DNA of 64,000 nt from Ulva prolifera. Lineage: Eukaryota; Chlorophyta; Ulvophyceae; Ulvales; Ulvaceae. The stretch is from the NCBI GenBank assembly GCA_023078555.1, contig CM041198.1, forward strand, positions 1,724,800 through 1,788,799, written 5' to 3'. Positions 31,782 through 43,689 of this stretch are shown here, in pieces. How positions within the stretch are numbered: position 1 is the first letter of the stretch; each line of letters opens with the position of its first letter. The position numbers were made by a program, and so were the translations under genes. Under the pieces are notes generated by a model that saw only the letters and a program-made list of their open reading frames with translations, ran no database searches and was not told the DNA's origin.

Positions 31782-32904
31782 TTACAAGGACAGAGGCAGC
31801 AAGGCGGGCAGCACCGCGAAAGAAGCAAACAGACGAAGCAAACACCCAGCCACCCACACACGCGACACCCACCACGCCCAGGAAACCCATCACCGGCGCA
31901 GCAAACGACACAGATCCGCAGACCGCCAAGCACACACCCACACACGCACACACAGACCCCACGGCCCACACACAACAGCACAACCATTGTTGTTCCGGCG
32001 CTCGGGGCTGGCCTGGTCGGGGCATTGGGGCGGGGGTCCTGGGGGCCCCCTGCGGCTTCCGTGTTGGGCAGGCGCCAGCCAGGCCGCTGCATGGGGCTGC
32101 CGCTGCCGCGCGGGCGGCGGGGTCGTGTAGCGTATTGGCGTGTGGGTGTGTGTGTTGGGGGTTGGGTCTGGGCCGCGTGCGGGTGCGTGGGTGCGTGGGT
32201 CGAGGGTCAGTGTGGAGGTGCGTGTGGGGGTTGGTTCGTGTGGGTGTGTGTAGGATTGGTTCGTGTGGGTGGTGTTTAGGAGTGTGGGGGTGTGTGGGTG
32301 CTTGTTGTGCCTTGGTGTTGGCTGTTGCTCTCCTTCTACATGCGCATTGCGTTTCTCGTGCTCTCCCTTTTGGTCCTGGTGGTGCTACCGGTCCCTCCGG
32401 CTTTTTCCTTTGTAATACACAACAACACATGTGTTGCAACCGCCAACACCACGTGTGGGTGCGTGTGGGAGTGTGTGGGAGTGTGGGAGTGTGTGGGTGC
32501 TTGTGGTGCCTTGGCGTTGTGAGTGGGAGTGTGTGGGTGCTTGTAATGCCTTGGCGTTGGCTGTTGCTCTCCTGTTGCGTGCGTATTGCGTTGGGGGTGC
32601 TCCCCTTCTTGGTCCTGCCAGTGCTACCGGCCCCTCCGGCTTTTTCCTTTGTAACACACAACAACACAACCGCCAACACCACAACGCCCGCCGCCGTACG
32701 ACAGGGCCACGCCCAACACACTGCTGCCTGAGGCCGCCCATCATGGCCGCCCGATTGCCGGGGGCCGATCTACCCCGAAACCCCACCCCCACCCCCCGAG
32801 CCACAGCACACCACGCCAGCCCGGCACACCGCCGCGCAGCCTCGCCGGCCCACGCCGCACCGTACCCAGGACAATGCATCGCCCAAGCCGTCTCCGCAAT
32901 CCCG
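31782..32904 (-). mobile_element. 1.1-kb non-autonomous G/T-rich insertion with 10-bp flanking repeat
   Basis: GTGGTGTGTG occurs at both 31772-31781 and 32905-32914, and the duplication copy 1 counterpart (19231-19242) has this site once. The insertion's left end is TTACAAGGACAGAGGC, the reverse complement of a 3' end like that of the RLE elements (CTCTGTCCTTGTAA). I therefore read it as a minus-strand retrotransposed element that borrows the RLE 3' tail. It has no coding capacity I recognise. The left part is A/C-rich and the middle and right G/T-rich on the + strand. Confidence 0.7.
32318..32676 (+). repeat. Two related segments of about 125 bp ending in a CTTTGTAA tail
   Basis: Segments at about 32318-32440 and 32553-32676 share GTTGGCTGTTGCTCTCCT, a CTACCGG-CCCTCCGGC block and TTTTTCCTTTGTAA, and both are followed by ACACAACAACAC. 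Their ends resemble the RLE 3' tail, now in + orientation. Confidence 0.75.
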
Positions 32905-33761
32905 GTGGTGTGTGTGCTATAGAGCAGGGTCGAATGTGCATGAGCCTGTGCAGAGCACCTGGTCCTGCTGCAGCTTGTTGGTTGCAGTTCATGACTCGGA
33001 CCACCAACAGGACAGTACCACCACCGAAATGTTGGCGGCAGCACTGCCACCAACAAACAGCCACGGCATGCGGTCCTACTGCGGCCTCAGATCTCAGAGG
33101 ACCCAGCTTTTGTGGCAATCCAAGTGGTATAGCGGTCATATCACTGGATTGCCACACCCATTCATTTGGAGTTGTTCCTCTTCGGACGCGATTCAGTCCA
33201 TCCAGCTGGATTTTCCTTCCATTACTTTTCCAGCGGCCGTACTGCCACCAGCAGCAGCAGTACCAGTCACACCACCGGCAAGTACCACCAGCGGCAATGC
33301 GGTACAATGCACCAACACTGTTCGGACATGCAAACGCTGAACGTGTACTCTATTGGAAAACTGCATCGGGCGCTCACCCAGCAGGTTGTGTGGCTGCAGT
33401 ATTATCCTGCAGCACGAGCTCGAGCGAACTATGCAGACAAACAGGTTGGCCTGAATTGAGTGCGCAAATTCCTGGCAACGTTATGGAGGCGATGTTTGTA
33501 TTGCCACGTGGCGTGGTGCGTGCTGCGCCTGTGCAGTGCACGCTGCTGACTAGGCTGACGCAACTGGCAACGGCAAGGGGTTGGCGCTCGCTCGCGCCAG
33601 GCGCACGTCCGAACGGATCGCAGGCGCCTCAGACAGCTCTGACATGCGCCAGAAATGTCTCCACACTGAAGAGATCCCTCAGAATACCAGTGAAAGGTTG
33701 CTGGGTGTAATTCGAAGGACATCCACCGAGTAACAGGTTCAAGCGCTGGCGAGGCTCTGTA

Positions 33762-33890
33762 GAGGGGGTCAACCACTCCCGCTACATGGTGGGCCCACCT
33801 ACGGCGCGCAAGATCGGCTGCGATTTTGGCCGCTTGGGGAAGACTTTGGCTATTTTCTATGTTGAATGGGGATTCGTAGTGTGTCATCTC
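33762..33890 (+). repeat. Long inverted repeat, left arm
   Basis: About 130 bp beginning GAGGGGGTCAACCACTCCC and ending GTGTCATCTC. It is nearly the reverse complement of 35061-35190, with a handful of mismatches. The arms lie about 1.17 kb apart. Confidence 0.9.
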
Positions 33891-34741
33891 ACTCGGGTGG
33901 GGAAAATGGCCCATGATCGTCCATATGGCTCGTCTGGTTGGGGAAAATCGGCCTTTCGCGACGCTGGCTCCCCAACCGGCCCAGACGCTCAGTCGCCTCC
34001 CCAAACCTCCCCAAACATTCACAGGCGTCCCCAAACGCCTTTAAAATGAGCTCTTTAAAGCTCTTGTTGGTGATCGCAAGGCTGTATGTGCATTTTTTTC
34101 GTTGGTGAGGCTTCATGAAGCTGTATACTGCTGAGTTTCCTGGAGGCTGGCCACTAGTGACGCACGCTATGCAATTTGAGTCGTATTAATCCCTCTAATA
34201 ATGCTGGATAGGTCCGAATCTCTGGATATCCGGACAGGGCGTCCTACCTGCGATCTGTGTGTAGCATGGGATAGTGGCTCAAACTGAATTATACACGAGA
34301 TATCAAAGCTTCACTGGCTAATCCTGATTGATCGTCACTCTCGTAGAACTTTTGATATCGGCATGGGGCGCATGAGTATCTTGATTCCTGTGACAGGCCT
34401 GACAGGCCCTTGTGATGGAGCATGATCCGGAGCTTTGCAGTCCACCTGCTAGGTGTGTACTTCTCAACGAAGACGTCAGCGTAGGTATGCTTAGGTCATC
34501 TTTTGCGTAGTGTCACTGGAGACGTGTTGAGTTACTCTGGCCTGCTGTGATCATGCCTCGCCATTGTACACTACTGAATCATTTCAATAGAGCGGTGGAT
34601 GCTGGATACACGGTGGATACATCATTGATGCGCATTTGCGGTATCATTAGAGTGACATGCTGTGAAATAAGGTGTAGATGTGACGGTGCATTACAAAACA
34701 TGGGCATTCCCCATTGCACATAAAATTGAGGCAAGGTCCTT

Positions 34742-34785
34742 CAACACGCAATATTCAACACGCAATATTCAACACGCAATATGCT
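34742..34785. repeat. Three tandem copies of a 14-bp unit
   Basis: AACACGCAATATTC is repeated about three times without gaps. Confidence 0.9.
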
Positions 34786-35060
34786 GCCAATCAATGCTGA
34801 CATGTCGCCTCTGCGTGAGCGCCCCGCCATGTCGGCCCGATCAGCTAGCGCGCCGTTGAATAGTGCCTCATTTGCCGAACGCTACCCACAAATGTGACAG
34901 AAGCAATATGTCATAACCCGGTGAGTATCATAGCATATTTTGAGTGTGCTACGTGTTCTCGATGCAATGGCACACGTTTGGGCATGAACGACCCTCGTTT
35001 GGGGAAAAGCGCGGAAATTCGACAAAACCCGGGTTTGCGATGGGGAGACTCCCCAACAGC

Positions 35061-35190
35061 GAGATGATACACTACGAATGCCCATTCAACATAGACAACA
35101 GCCAAAGTCTTCCCCAAGCGGCCAAAATCGCAGCCGATCTTGCGCGCCGTAGGTGGGCCCACCATGTAGCGGGAGTGGTTGACCCCCTCT
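35061..35190 (-). repeat. Long inverted repeat, right arm
   Basis: Partner of 33762-33890. The interval between the arms has many CCCCAA and TTGGGG motifs and no long reading frame, as in a fold-back or MITE-like DNA element. Confidence 0.9.
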
Positions 35191-36702
35191 CTGTAGCAGC
35201 ACCTGCTGTGCAAGGCAAGGTAATACCTTGGCTATACAAGCACTCAGTCTCCTTAACGAGCCAGAGCAGCTGAGGGGATACTTGATGTACATGCCGTTGA
35301 TGCCACTGCGACTGCGTTCCGCATGTAGCTGTCGAAGCCGATCTACCACTGCGAGTGGCGAAAGTGGATTAGGTGGGCGCTGGTCACAATGCCGCGACAG
35401 ACCCTCCGAGCATGAGGCAGCCTCCTCAGTCGGCTTTACACATCATTCGGCAGCGTCTACGTAGCATTCTGGCCTCACGACATTTCCTGTTAGCTGCGTT
35501 GAGCGACATGCGCCCATCGTCTTTCTGATTCATTGCTTGGTGCCGTTCTGAGCTTTGCCGCTTTAGCGAGCATATATACAGACCTGAAATATGGAGAAAT
35601 ATGCTCATGCTGGCTGACGCATGGCGTAGCAAGTTGCCCTAGGGCTTTATGTCCTGACGTCCCTACACCATCCCTGGGTGCGAGTTTCGACTGCAGCTGC
35701 TCCAACGCCTGCATGGAACGTTTTAATGCAGCACAATTTGCGCTTCAAGAATGTGTTTGAGGACTGCGGAGTCTTCCTGAGCTGCGTCATCTTTGTCCGT
35801 GCATGCCCATGAGAGATGCGGGCGGATGTGCGACATCTTGCCACCCCTCAAAAGGTGGACGTACAGACTAGCGGCAGCTGCGATAGCGATTGATTTTGCA
35901 CCTATGCCTGTTTAGTTCCTGCTCTGCCAACCTCGTTGATGCCCTGCGTAGCACGCATGCACGGTAGAGTCTGTGAACTCGCACGTAACGTGCACGTCTC
36001 GCCTGCTCTGATAGGAGGCCTCGACGTCATCTGTACGCACTTTACTCTGATACGCCAGCTTAGTCTCACACCGGGGACGGTCTGCGTTTTGAAGATTCCT
36101 GCATCGACATGCCCAGGCTACAGATACATCGTAGAGCTCAACCCAGTGATTTCCACAGGCACGCCAGTCAAGGCTACGGCGCAGCTCCCGCCCGGTAGCG
36201 GCTGCGGCCTTGCCCACATTCATGCGAGCAGCCGTCCCCAGGCGGCGCGCGTGGCGGCCACAGGCCCAGGAGATGCTGCCGCCCCAGGCAGATGTGAAGC
36301 CTGAGCCGACCTCGAGCTCAGAGAGTCTTCCGGTGTGCACCACCGGCTGAAACACAAGCATCTGAAAAACCTTCTTCGCCCCACAAACTGCACCAGGCTC
36401 TACACGTCATTCCAGCATGTTGGAAATTGATGTCCCGGCGGTGGGCCCGGGGCTCGGCTCGCTACCCCATTGCCACCCAGAACACCATACGATATCATCA
36501 TAGTAGTTCCCCGCCTCATTGCTATGCCATGGGACAGTCCAAGCTCTTGTAATTTTGCCAGCGCCCACTCTGCCACCACACACTCGATCCGCTCCCGACT
36601 CCAGGATTGCCCCCATAGGAGTGACGATGTGGTCATGCATGTGTCACAAGGACATGCTGGAGGCTGGTAGCACCGCCGGGGAAGCACAGGCATGGCACCG
36701 TC

Positions 36703-39700
36703 ATGCATGTGTGTGCACGTACGCCTTACACCCCCGCCCATCTGCAGGGCACCCCGCCTTTCGCCAGGCCCACGCCATTCTCCCGGTGCACCTTGACTCG
36801 GCGGACCACCTCTCCTGCAGCACCACCACCACCACCACCACCACCTCCTGTAGCTAGAGCCCCGCATGCGGCACCAACGTCACGTCGACCGCCTCCGAGC
36901 GCCACCGCAGCGGCGCACGGCACCCAGCCTCCGGCGGCTCCGCCGCGGGGGGACCCCCCGCAGTGCACGCTGTGCTGCGCCGCGCGCTGCGAGCCGCCGC
37001 CACCCGGCGCCACGGCGGGCGCCGCGGCGCCCTGCCGCCGCTGCTGCCGCATGCTCGAGGTGCTGGAACCTTCCGGCGGCACGGCCCCTGCGCTGCGCGC
37101 TGCGCTACGCGCTGCGCTGCGCGAGTGCGGCGCCGGCGAAGAGGACATGCTGCTGCTCAAGGCGGCGCTGCGCCACGCGCAGGCGGCCGGCAGCCCGCCG
37201 CCGGCCGCTGGGGGCCCGGACCCACCCCCCCCGCGCCCGAGCGGCTCCCACCCGGCTCACGGGCGTGACCTGCCGAACCACGGGGCGGCGGCGGCGGCGT
37301 GGCCGGCGGACATGAAACTGGACAGCGCTGGGGGAGAGGCCGTGGTGGTGAGGGCCCTGGAGGGCGCGCCAGACGAGGCCCCCGTCATCTGCACCGTGTG
37401 CCGCGTGCACACATGTTCGCTGTCGGCCGTCCGCGCGGGGCGGCGCTACTGCGGCCGCTGCCAGCGCCTGCTCCAGCGCGCGCGGCAGGGCGCGAACAGC
37501 CCGTGCCAGATGCGGCACGTGCGCGCCGCGTTCACGCGCCTCGGCAGCGGCGCGAGCGACACGGCGGTCGAGAAGGCGGCGCTGGAGATCGCAAGCGGGC
37601 GCGCGGCGCGCGCCGACGGCGACGTGCGCGAGCTGATGCGGAAGCACTCCGTGCAAAAGAGCGCGGCGGCGGGGCCCAGCCGCCGGGTGAAGGCGGGTGC
37701 AGACGGGGGGGCCGCGGAGGCGGTTGCCGCTGTGGCGTGGGAGCGGCATGCGGCGCGGGGTGGCGCCACGGCGGCTCCGTGCCCCTCCATATGCGCGATT
37801 TGCCAGACGCGAGAGCGCACATGGTCTGCCGCACACGGGTTCGGCGGGTACTGCCAGTCATGCAAATCGGTGCGGGAGCGAATCGTCAGGGCGATGGGCA
37901 AAGCAGACACCCTCATGCTCCGCGCTGCGTATGCTGAGCTCGGGCCAGATGCGCCGTTCGAAGACGTGGTCGAGCGTTTGCGGCGGCTGGGTCAGGGTGC
38001 AGGTGGCACAACGGCTGTCGATGGAGATGACGTAGCAAGCCCGGACGGACGGGGCAGGCCTGAGTGTGTGGCTGACGGTGGGTGTGGGGATGACGTGGCG
38101 CAGGGGGCCCCGGCGCCGGTGGCCGGTCAGAAGCCCCCATGCCGCATCTGCATGCAAAACGAGCGCCGCATAAATGCTTCATACTGCTCCTCGTGTGATA
38201 CGCTGCAGCACAAGATGAAGGGTGTGGCCGGGGCGACAGCGCTGCTGCGCGCTGCGTATGCTGAGCTCGGCCGGGGTGCGCCAAGCGAGGATGTGGTTAC
38301 GCGTGCGCGGCAGATGGCTCTGGGTGAAGGGGGGGTGGCTGCTGCCAAGGGGCGAATTGCAGCGGGGTTGCCGAAGCGGGCGGCGGCGGCGGCGCAGCCG
38401 CCGCCGCCGCCTCCGCCTCTGCCGGGCCAGCCCCTCTGCAGCGTCTGCGAAGTGCATGCGCGGCACGGCAACAGGCCGTACTGCCCCCAGTGCGACCGCA
38501 TGCGCAATCACATGAAGGGCGTGCCCAGGTCGGTGCGGCTGCTGCGTGCTGCGTTCGGAGAGCTGGGCGGGCACGCGCCGCCGGAGGCCGTGCTGGCGCG
38601 TGCGCGACGCCTCGCCGTCGCCCCGGAGTGCGCGGAACTCCCCGCAGCCGCGCCTATCGGCGGCAGGCCGCAGCGCGCAGCGTGTGCGCTCTGCCTTTCT
38701 GTTGAGCGGCGCCACTCCGTGTACTGCGGCCGGTGCGACAGCATGAGGAGCACGCTCGGCTGCCGGGGGGCTGTGATCAAGCTCCGGGTGGCGCTGGAGG
38801 AGCTCGGGGTTTCTGCTGACCGGGGGGCGCTGATAAGCCGCGCCCGTGAGCTTTTGCATGAGGAGGAGGAAAATCGTGCCGGCGGAGGGGCCCCCGCGCG
38901 ATCCGCCTCGCCAGAGGGCCGCCGTTCAGCGGAGCGCGGTGCAGTCAAGGAGGAGTCTGACTCGCCAGGCGCCGAGTCAGCAGATGGTGATGAAGTAGAG
39001 CCGGGCGGGAGCTTGTCTGAAGATGGGACAGAAGACAGCCTGTCGAGTGATGAGCAGGGGGCTCATGCATGTGGAGATGCCATGGCGTACCCTGGCGCGG
39101 TGAACAATGCAGCCACAGGGGAGGGGCGCGATGGAGGGCCGGGCGCGCAGCGGCGCGTGTGCGGCGGGCAGCAGCGTGTACTGGCTCCGGGGCTGGGAGA
39201 TGCGGCGACTCGTGTGGCGGCGGGCCCGGGGGCGGCTGCATGCGTGGCGCTGCGGGGGATGCCGCCGGAGCTGGCAAAGCATGCGGTGTGGCGGGCGGAC
39301 CTGCACCGCAGCTCCCTGCTCGTGCTGCACCGCCGCGTCGCACAAGTGGTCCAGGTGCGCTACGCCGAGTCTTAACGCGTGAGGCTCCTGAACGCGTGAT
39401 CTGTACAGTGCTGAGCACCACAGCCACGCCGTCCACGACAGGCCTTCGGTGCATGGGCGGGGTGACGGCGCATGCGCGAGTGCGTATTTGCTTGAAAAAG
39501 CTGCCCCCCTCCCCCCCCCCCCCCCCTGCCCGCCGAGCCGCACTGATGCTTGCACCGGCACGCGACAGCTCTCTCACGCCGGCTCTCCGCTGCGGCACGA
39601 GATGACGCCGAGCACCGCAGCCCGGCACGCCTCGCCCCTATCATGCATGTGATCCATGCATGTGTGTGTGTGCAGGGCCAGCAGTACGTGTACTGCGCGG

Positions 39701-42700
39701 ACGTGAGCGCGGGGGTGGAGGCGTTCCCGATTCCGGCGGTCATCGACGACCCCGCCGCGCTGCGCGCCTCCGGCGTGGGCCCCCCGCCCCTCTTTCCGGA
39801 TGGCTTCACCTACACGACCGACCCCGCCGCGCTGCCGATGACGCCCGCAGCGCGGGCGTTCCTGGACACCGTGTACCCGGCGGCCAAGGCCGCCGACATG
39901 TGGGCCGGCTGCCGGCGCACGCACATCCGGGGCGGGCGTACGCTCCTGCCGCCATGAAGGGAACTGCTTGTGCATGTGTTAGTAGTGTGTGCTGTCATGG
40001 CGACACAAGTTTGAATGACGTACATTGCGCTGGGGTGAGGCGGGACAGCCAGTCTAGTTCCGCCCTTCCTTTTTCTGTCCGGCAGGTTTGCAGGCAGTCT
40101 GGTTTCCTGCGATCTACTGGTACCCCATGGACACGCGCATGGCAGCAAGTGTATGACGCACGCTGTGCTGCAGTGGCAAGCCTAGCACGTCCCGGGGGAG
40201 TCAGCCTGGACCCACACCTGCGGCTCAAGGTATTGAATAACCACACGCCGTTGGTGGAGTGCGAGCCGGGCTGCTCCTGCCCCCTCAAGTCGTGCGCTCC
40301 TCAAACCCCCATGTCGCAGCCTTGATGTACTCTCTCCTATGCTGTGCGACCGTCAGGGTTGTGCGGCGTGTCCATGGGGACATGCTCAAGGTCAGGATGC
40401 ATGTTGCGCGGACCCCACGAGGCCCCTACGGCAGCACTCCAAGCGCGGCTCTGACCACACAGGGCAAACACGAGGCTCACATGCAGGGTGACGACGCGCG
40501 GCATGCACCTGCCGCTTCAGATGTTCCTCCACCAGAACCCCGACGGGTCCCCGTCGGCCGTCGGCTGGGGCGTGCGCTGCGCGGTCGCCGTCGCGGCCGG
40601 CACCTTCGTCGCCGCGTTCACCGGCATCGTGGCCGCGAACGCCGAGGTGCCGCCGCGCAGCCGCTACGCCGTCTGCCTCGATCATTTCCTCGACGCCGCC
40701 GGCGGCCGCGGCCCGTCCCCCCTCACGGCGGTGCGGCCCGCACTGTGCGTGCTGTGCGTGCTGCGCATGCAAAGATGTACATATCTGGCAGTGTAATAGC
40801 AACGTAAATGCGGATTGACTGAGCTGTATCCTGAAGAGGACATTGAAAACTCATGGGACCACATGCCGAAGTGTTGGGGGGCTGCCGTGTGGCAAATAGA
40901 TCTGAATGTCTGGTACTTTTCTGATTGAAGGAGCCCGACACTGGCGTGGTACCCTGGCCTGGCCTGCCGTGGACGTGCGTGTGCCTCAGGCGCGTGGGGG
41001 GTTGTGCTCACGGCAGAGGCTGCGGCTGTGATGTATGTCATCTGTCCGTACGGATGCATGTCTCATGCAAGTGTCCAGGAGCGGACAGTGTTGTGCAGTT
41101 TATCGACCGTACCTGTGCGGATGCGCGAGTGGTCGCAGCGGTTCGAGACAACAAGGTGTGCAGAGTAGAGTATGCATAGCATGCTCCCCCCCCCGCCTTG
41201 AACAGCGGGCCAGTGCGCTGGTGGCGTTGGCTCTGTGTGGCCGAACCCGGGGTTGCCGGTGCATTCTGACAGATGCTTGCCGCGTGTGCAGGCCCAGCTG
41301 CCCCGCTTCCCAGTCGTTCCCGTGCAAACGCTGCCGACGGCGCCCCGCCGGCTGAAGCCGATCAACTACGCGGCTGTGCCTGATGGCGCTCTGGCCACCT
41401 GGCGCTACGGCGGCATGCAGCCGGCGCCGTCGCCCCTGTTGCGGCCGCCGCAGTCCACGGATGCAATTGCGGTGAAGCCACTGGCTACCGACGCCGCAGC
41501 GCCGCCGCCCGAGGCCGCTCCGGCGGCTGCGGCGGCAGCGGACATTGCACCGCCGCCGCCGGCCGCGGCCGCCCCAGCGCACGCGCCGTGCAGCGCGCAC
41601 GCAGCCGCTCCGGCACCTGCAGGCGGCAGTGTGGAGCCGGCTTGTGCGTTTGCAGTCGCCGAAGCGCATTCACCGCATGCGTGCGTGTCGACGCCTGCGC
41701 CGGCTGCCCCGCTGCGCCCCTGTTCAACGCCGCTGTGCTGTGCCGAGCCCAGCACGCCGACACGGGCGGCGCCGGCGAGGTCTGCCGTCAGCGACGCGAC
41801 CCCGTTCGCGCAATGCATGAAGCCCAGCGCGCACAGCGTGGGCACCCAACGCGGGCCGTCCGCGTCCCCGGTGTCTACATCGTGCCATCTGCCTGCGTTC
41901 TCCGGGTCCCCCGCACACGGTGCGGCTGCTGTGTCCCCCACAGGGACGCGGCTGCCTCCCACACCTGCGCAGAGTCTGACCCCGGTCGGCGGCAGCGTTT
42001 TGTCAGACGTTCATGGGGCCGCAGAGGCGGGGTGGCAGCGTCCGCTGTGGCAGCAGCCGGGCGTCAACACGCATCTCGGCTGCGCCAACCTTCTCCCGCC
42101 ACCGGTCGCGCCGGTGACGAAGCCCAGCACGCAGCACGGTATGCCAGCAGCCACAGCAGCCGGTGCCGAGCACGCGGTCGGGCATGCATGTGAGCTGACT
42201 CCTGCCGAGGCAGCAGCGACCGTCGTTGGCCGTGAAGTGCGCATGGAGCGGGGTAGCCACGCAGCCACACTGGCTGCTGCGCATGCTGTGCATGCTGGGC
42301 GTGCTGTGGCTGAGTGCGGTAGCCCCTGCGTTGGCCCCTGCGCAGCCAGTGCACGAGACCCGAACTGCGGCGGGAGCGGCGGCGATGTGCGCGGCGTGCT
42401 CTGCGGCATGGGGGACGCGGGCACATGCGCCGTGGCGGAGGTGAATCGCGGGGAAGATGTATGTGAGGCGGACCTCGAGGAGCTGCGCTGCGTGCGGCGT
42501 GCCCTGCTGTGCCTGAGCCGCCGCGGCGCACAGCATGTGCCGACCTTCATGTGGGACCGGCTCGTCGAGTCCAGGGTTTTCCGCGCCATCGGCCACGGCC
42601 GCAACCGGCCCCATGACCCACACCCCGTAGCCGCGGCGGCGGCACCAGCTGCGGACACCGTGGCGCGCGTGCATGCCGGTGCCGCCCATGAACCAGCTGC

Positions 42701-43689
42701 CGGTGTGGCGCATGCTGCGGCGAAGGTGGAACAAGCCGCGCCGTCGCCGTGTGCCATGCCCGAAGATGTGAACGGCCGTACATTTCAGGGTGCGCACCCT
42801 GAAGGCGGCGAGGGGCCTGCCACCAGGACGCCATGCAAGCGGGAGATCGTGGCTCTGCTGGCAGACGGGGTAGACGTGCTGCCGACGTCCGCCGCAGGGT
42901 CAGCGAAGCGGCGCCGGGTGGCGTTGCATGCAAAGTGCGACGCACCTGGGGCATGCCGGTGGGCGCCGTACCGGTGCGTCCCCCTGCCCTTGCCGCATTG
43001 TCTCGGAACCCTGAGCCTGCTCACGCAAACCCGGCGCGTGGACACAGCAACACGGATCCGCCTGAATGTACACGTAAGCACCTGCCGACCCCACCTGCTG
43101 CTGCGCACCCCTCTCCAGAAACATTCTCCACGTCTGAGCGGCTGCCTAAAAAGCATGCATACATACATATTGTGGACTTACTGGCCACGCCGTCCACGCA
43201 CGTGTCCTTGACGCTGTTGCCGCGGGGCATATTCCGGTGTCGTGGCATGCAGCGGCCGTAGCCATACGACGTGTCCCTCGTTCATCTGCCGGATTCCTTC
43301 TGGTCTTTGTTTGTTGCCACTAGTTCCCCTCAGTATTGTATGGTTTTTCCAGGCATATGAGTTGTCATGCATGCAGGGGCCGCGCGGACCTGCCGGGCCC
43401 AGACGCGATCCCCCCGGACGCGGAGCACCTCGTGATCGACGCGGAGCGCGCCGGCAATGTCGCGCGCTTCCTCAACCACAGCTGCGCTGCCAACGTCGCG
43501 TGCCAGAGCGTGCTGCTGCCGGGCGCCGGCGGCGCGCTGCTCTACGGCGTCGCGCTGTTTGCGGACCGGGACGTCCCCGCGATGACGGAGCTGCGGTGGA
43601 ACTACTACGGCGGCTCGGCCGGGGAGGCGGAGGGGGGGAGCGTGGCGTGCCGCTGCGGCAGCACGACGTGCCGGAAGTGGTTGTACTAG
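36703..43689 (+). CDS. SET-domain histone lysine methyltransferase with N-terminal CxxC modules
   Basis: Proposed exons: 36703(or 36748)-39354, 39676-39937, 40174-40291, 40487-40730, 41099-41155, 41292-42958 and 43377-43689. Phases agree and give about 1,770 residues. Exon 1 holds about six modules, C-x2-C...YC-x2-C followed by a helix like LLRAAYAELG (near 36964, 37390, 37789, 38139, 38439 and 38677). Then comes DVSAGVEAFPIPAV (about 39700), the SUVH/SUV39 pre-SET entry, and VECEPGCSCPLK (40252), a reduced pre-SET Cys cluster. SET-N is LPLQMF...VGWGVRC...GTFVAAFTGIV. SET-C has ARFLNHSCAANV, the AdoMet-binding/catalytic NHSC motif, and ELRWNYYG. Post-SET is CRCGSTTCRKWLY just before the stop. 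About 555 Ala/Pro-rich residues interrupt the SET domain. It likely methylates histone H3, with Lys9 the best guess. The start is uncertain because an upstream exon may exist. Confidence 0.75.
39505..39530. repeat. Poly(C) run in intron
   Basis: A nearly pure run of C broken by one T lies in the first proposed intron of the SET gene. Confidence 0.9.
40804..40875 (-). mobile_element. Short LINE-A-tail-like repeat in SET gene intron
   Basis: Read on the minus strand it contains GGCATGTGGTCCC, then TTTTCAATGTCC and GGATACAGCTCAGTCAATCC, matching the tail consensus GTCAATGTCCAATAGGATACGGCTCAGTAAAT seen at the other sites. It sits in the intron 40731-41098. Confidence 0.75.

Larger units (their letters stand above)
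33350..36702. other. Gene-poor spacer with repeats
   Basis: No protein family is recognised. Contents are a long inverted-repeat pair (33762-33890 with 35061-35190), a small tandem repeat (34742-34785) and frames with no supporting motifs (for example 35936-36304). An upstream exon of the SET gene could lie in 36400-36700 but is not identifiable. Confidence 0.5.

Noticed and set aside
31619-32731. 370-codon plus-strand frame
   Set aside because: It runs through low-complexity A/C- and G/T-rich DNA and across an insertion junction; there is no domain.
40350-40392. Extra SET exon reading VVRRVHGDMLK
   Set aside because: It resembles the SET entry, but the exon at 40487 gives the same alignment (VTTRGMHLPLQMF) with matching phase, so both are unlikely to be used together.
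41405-42797. Minus-strand frames of up to 264 codons opposite the SET gene
   Set aside because: Shadows of an Ala/Pro-rich exon with high GC third positions.
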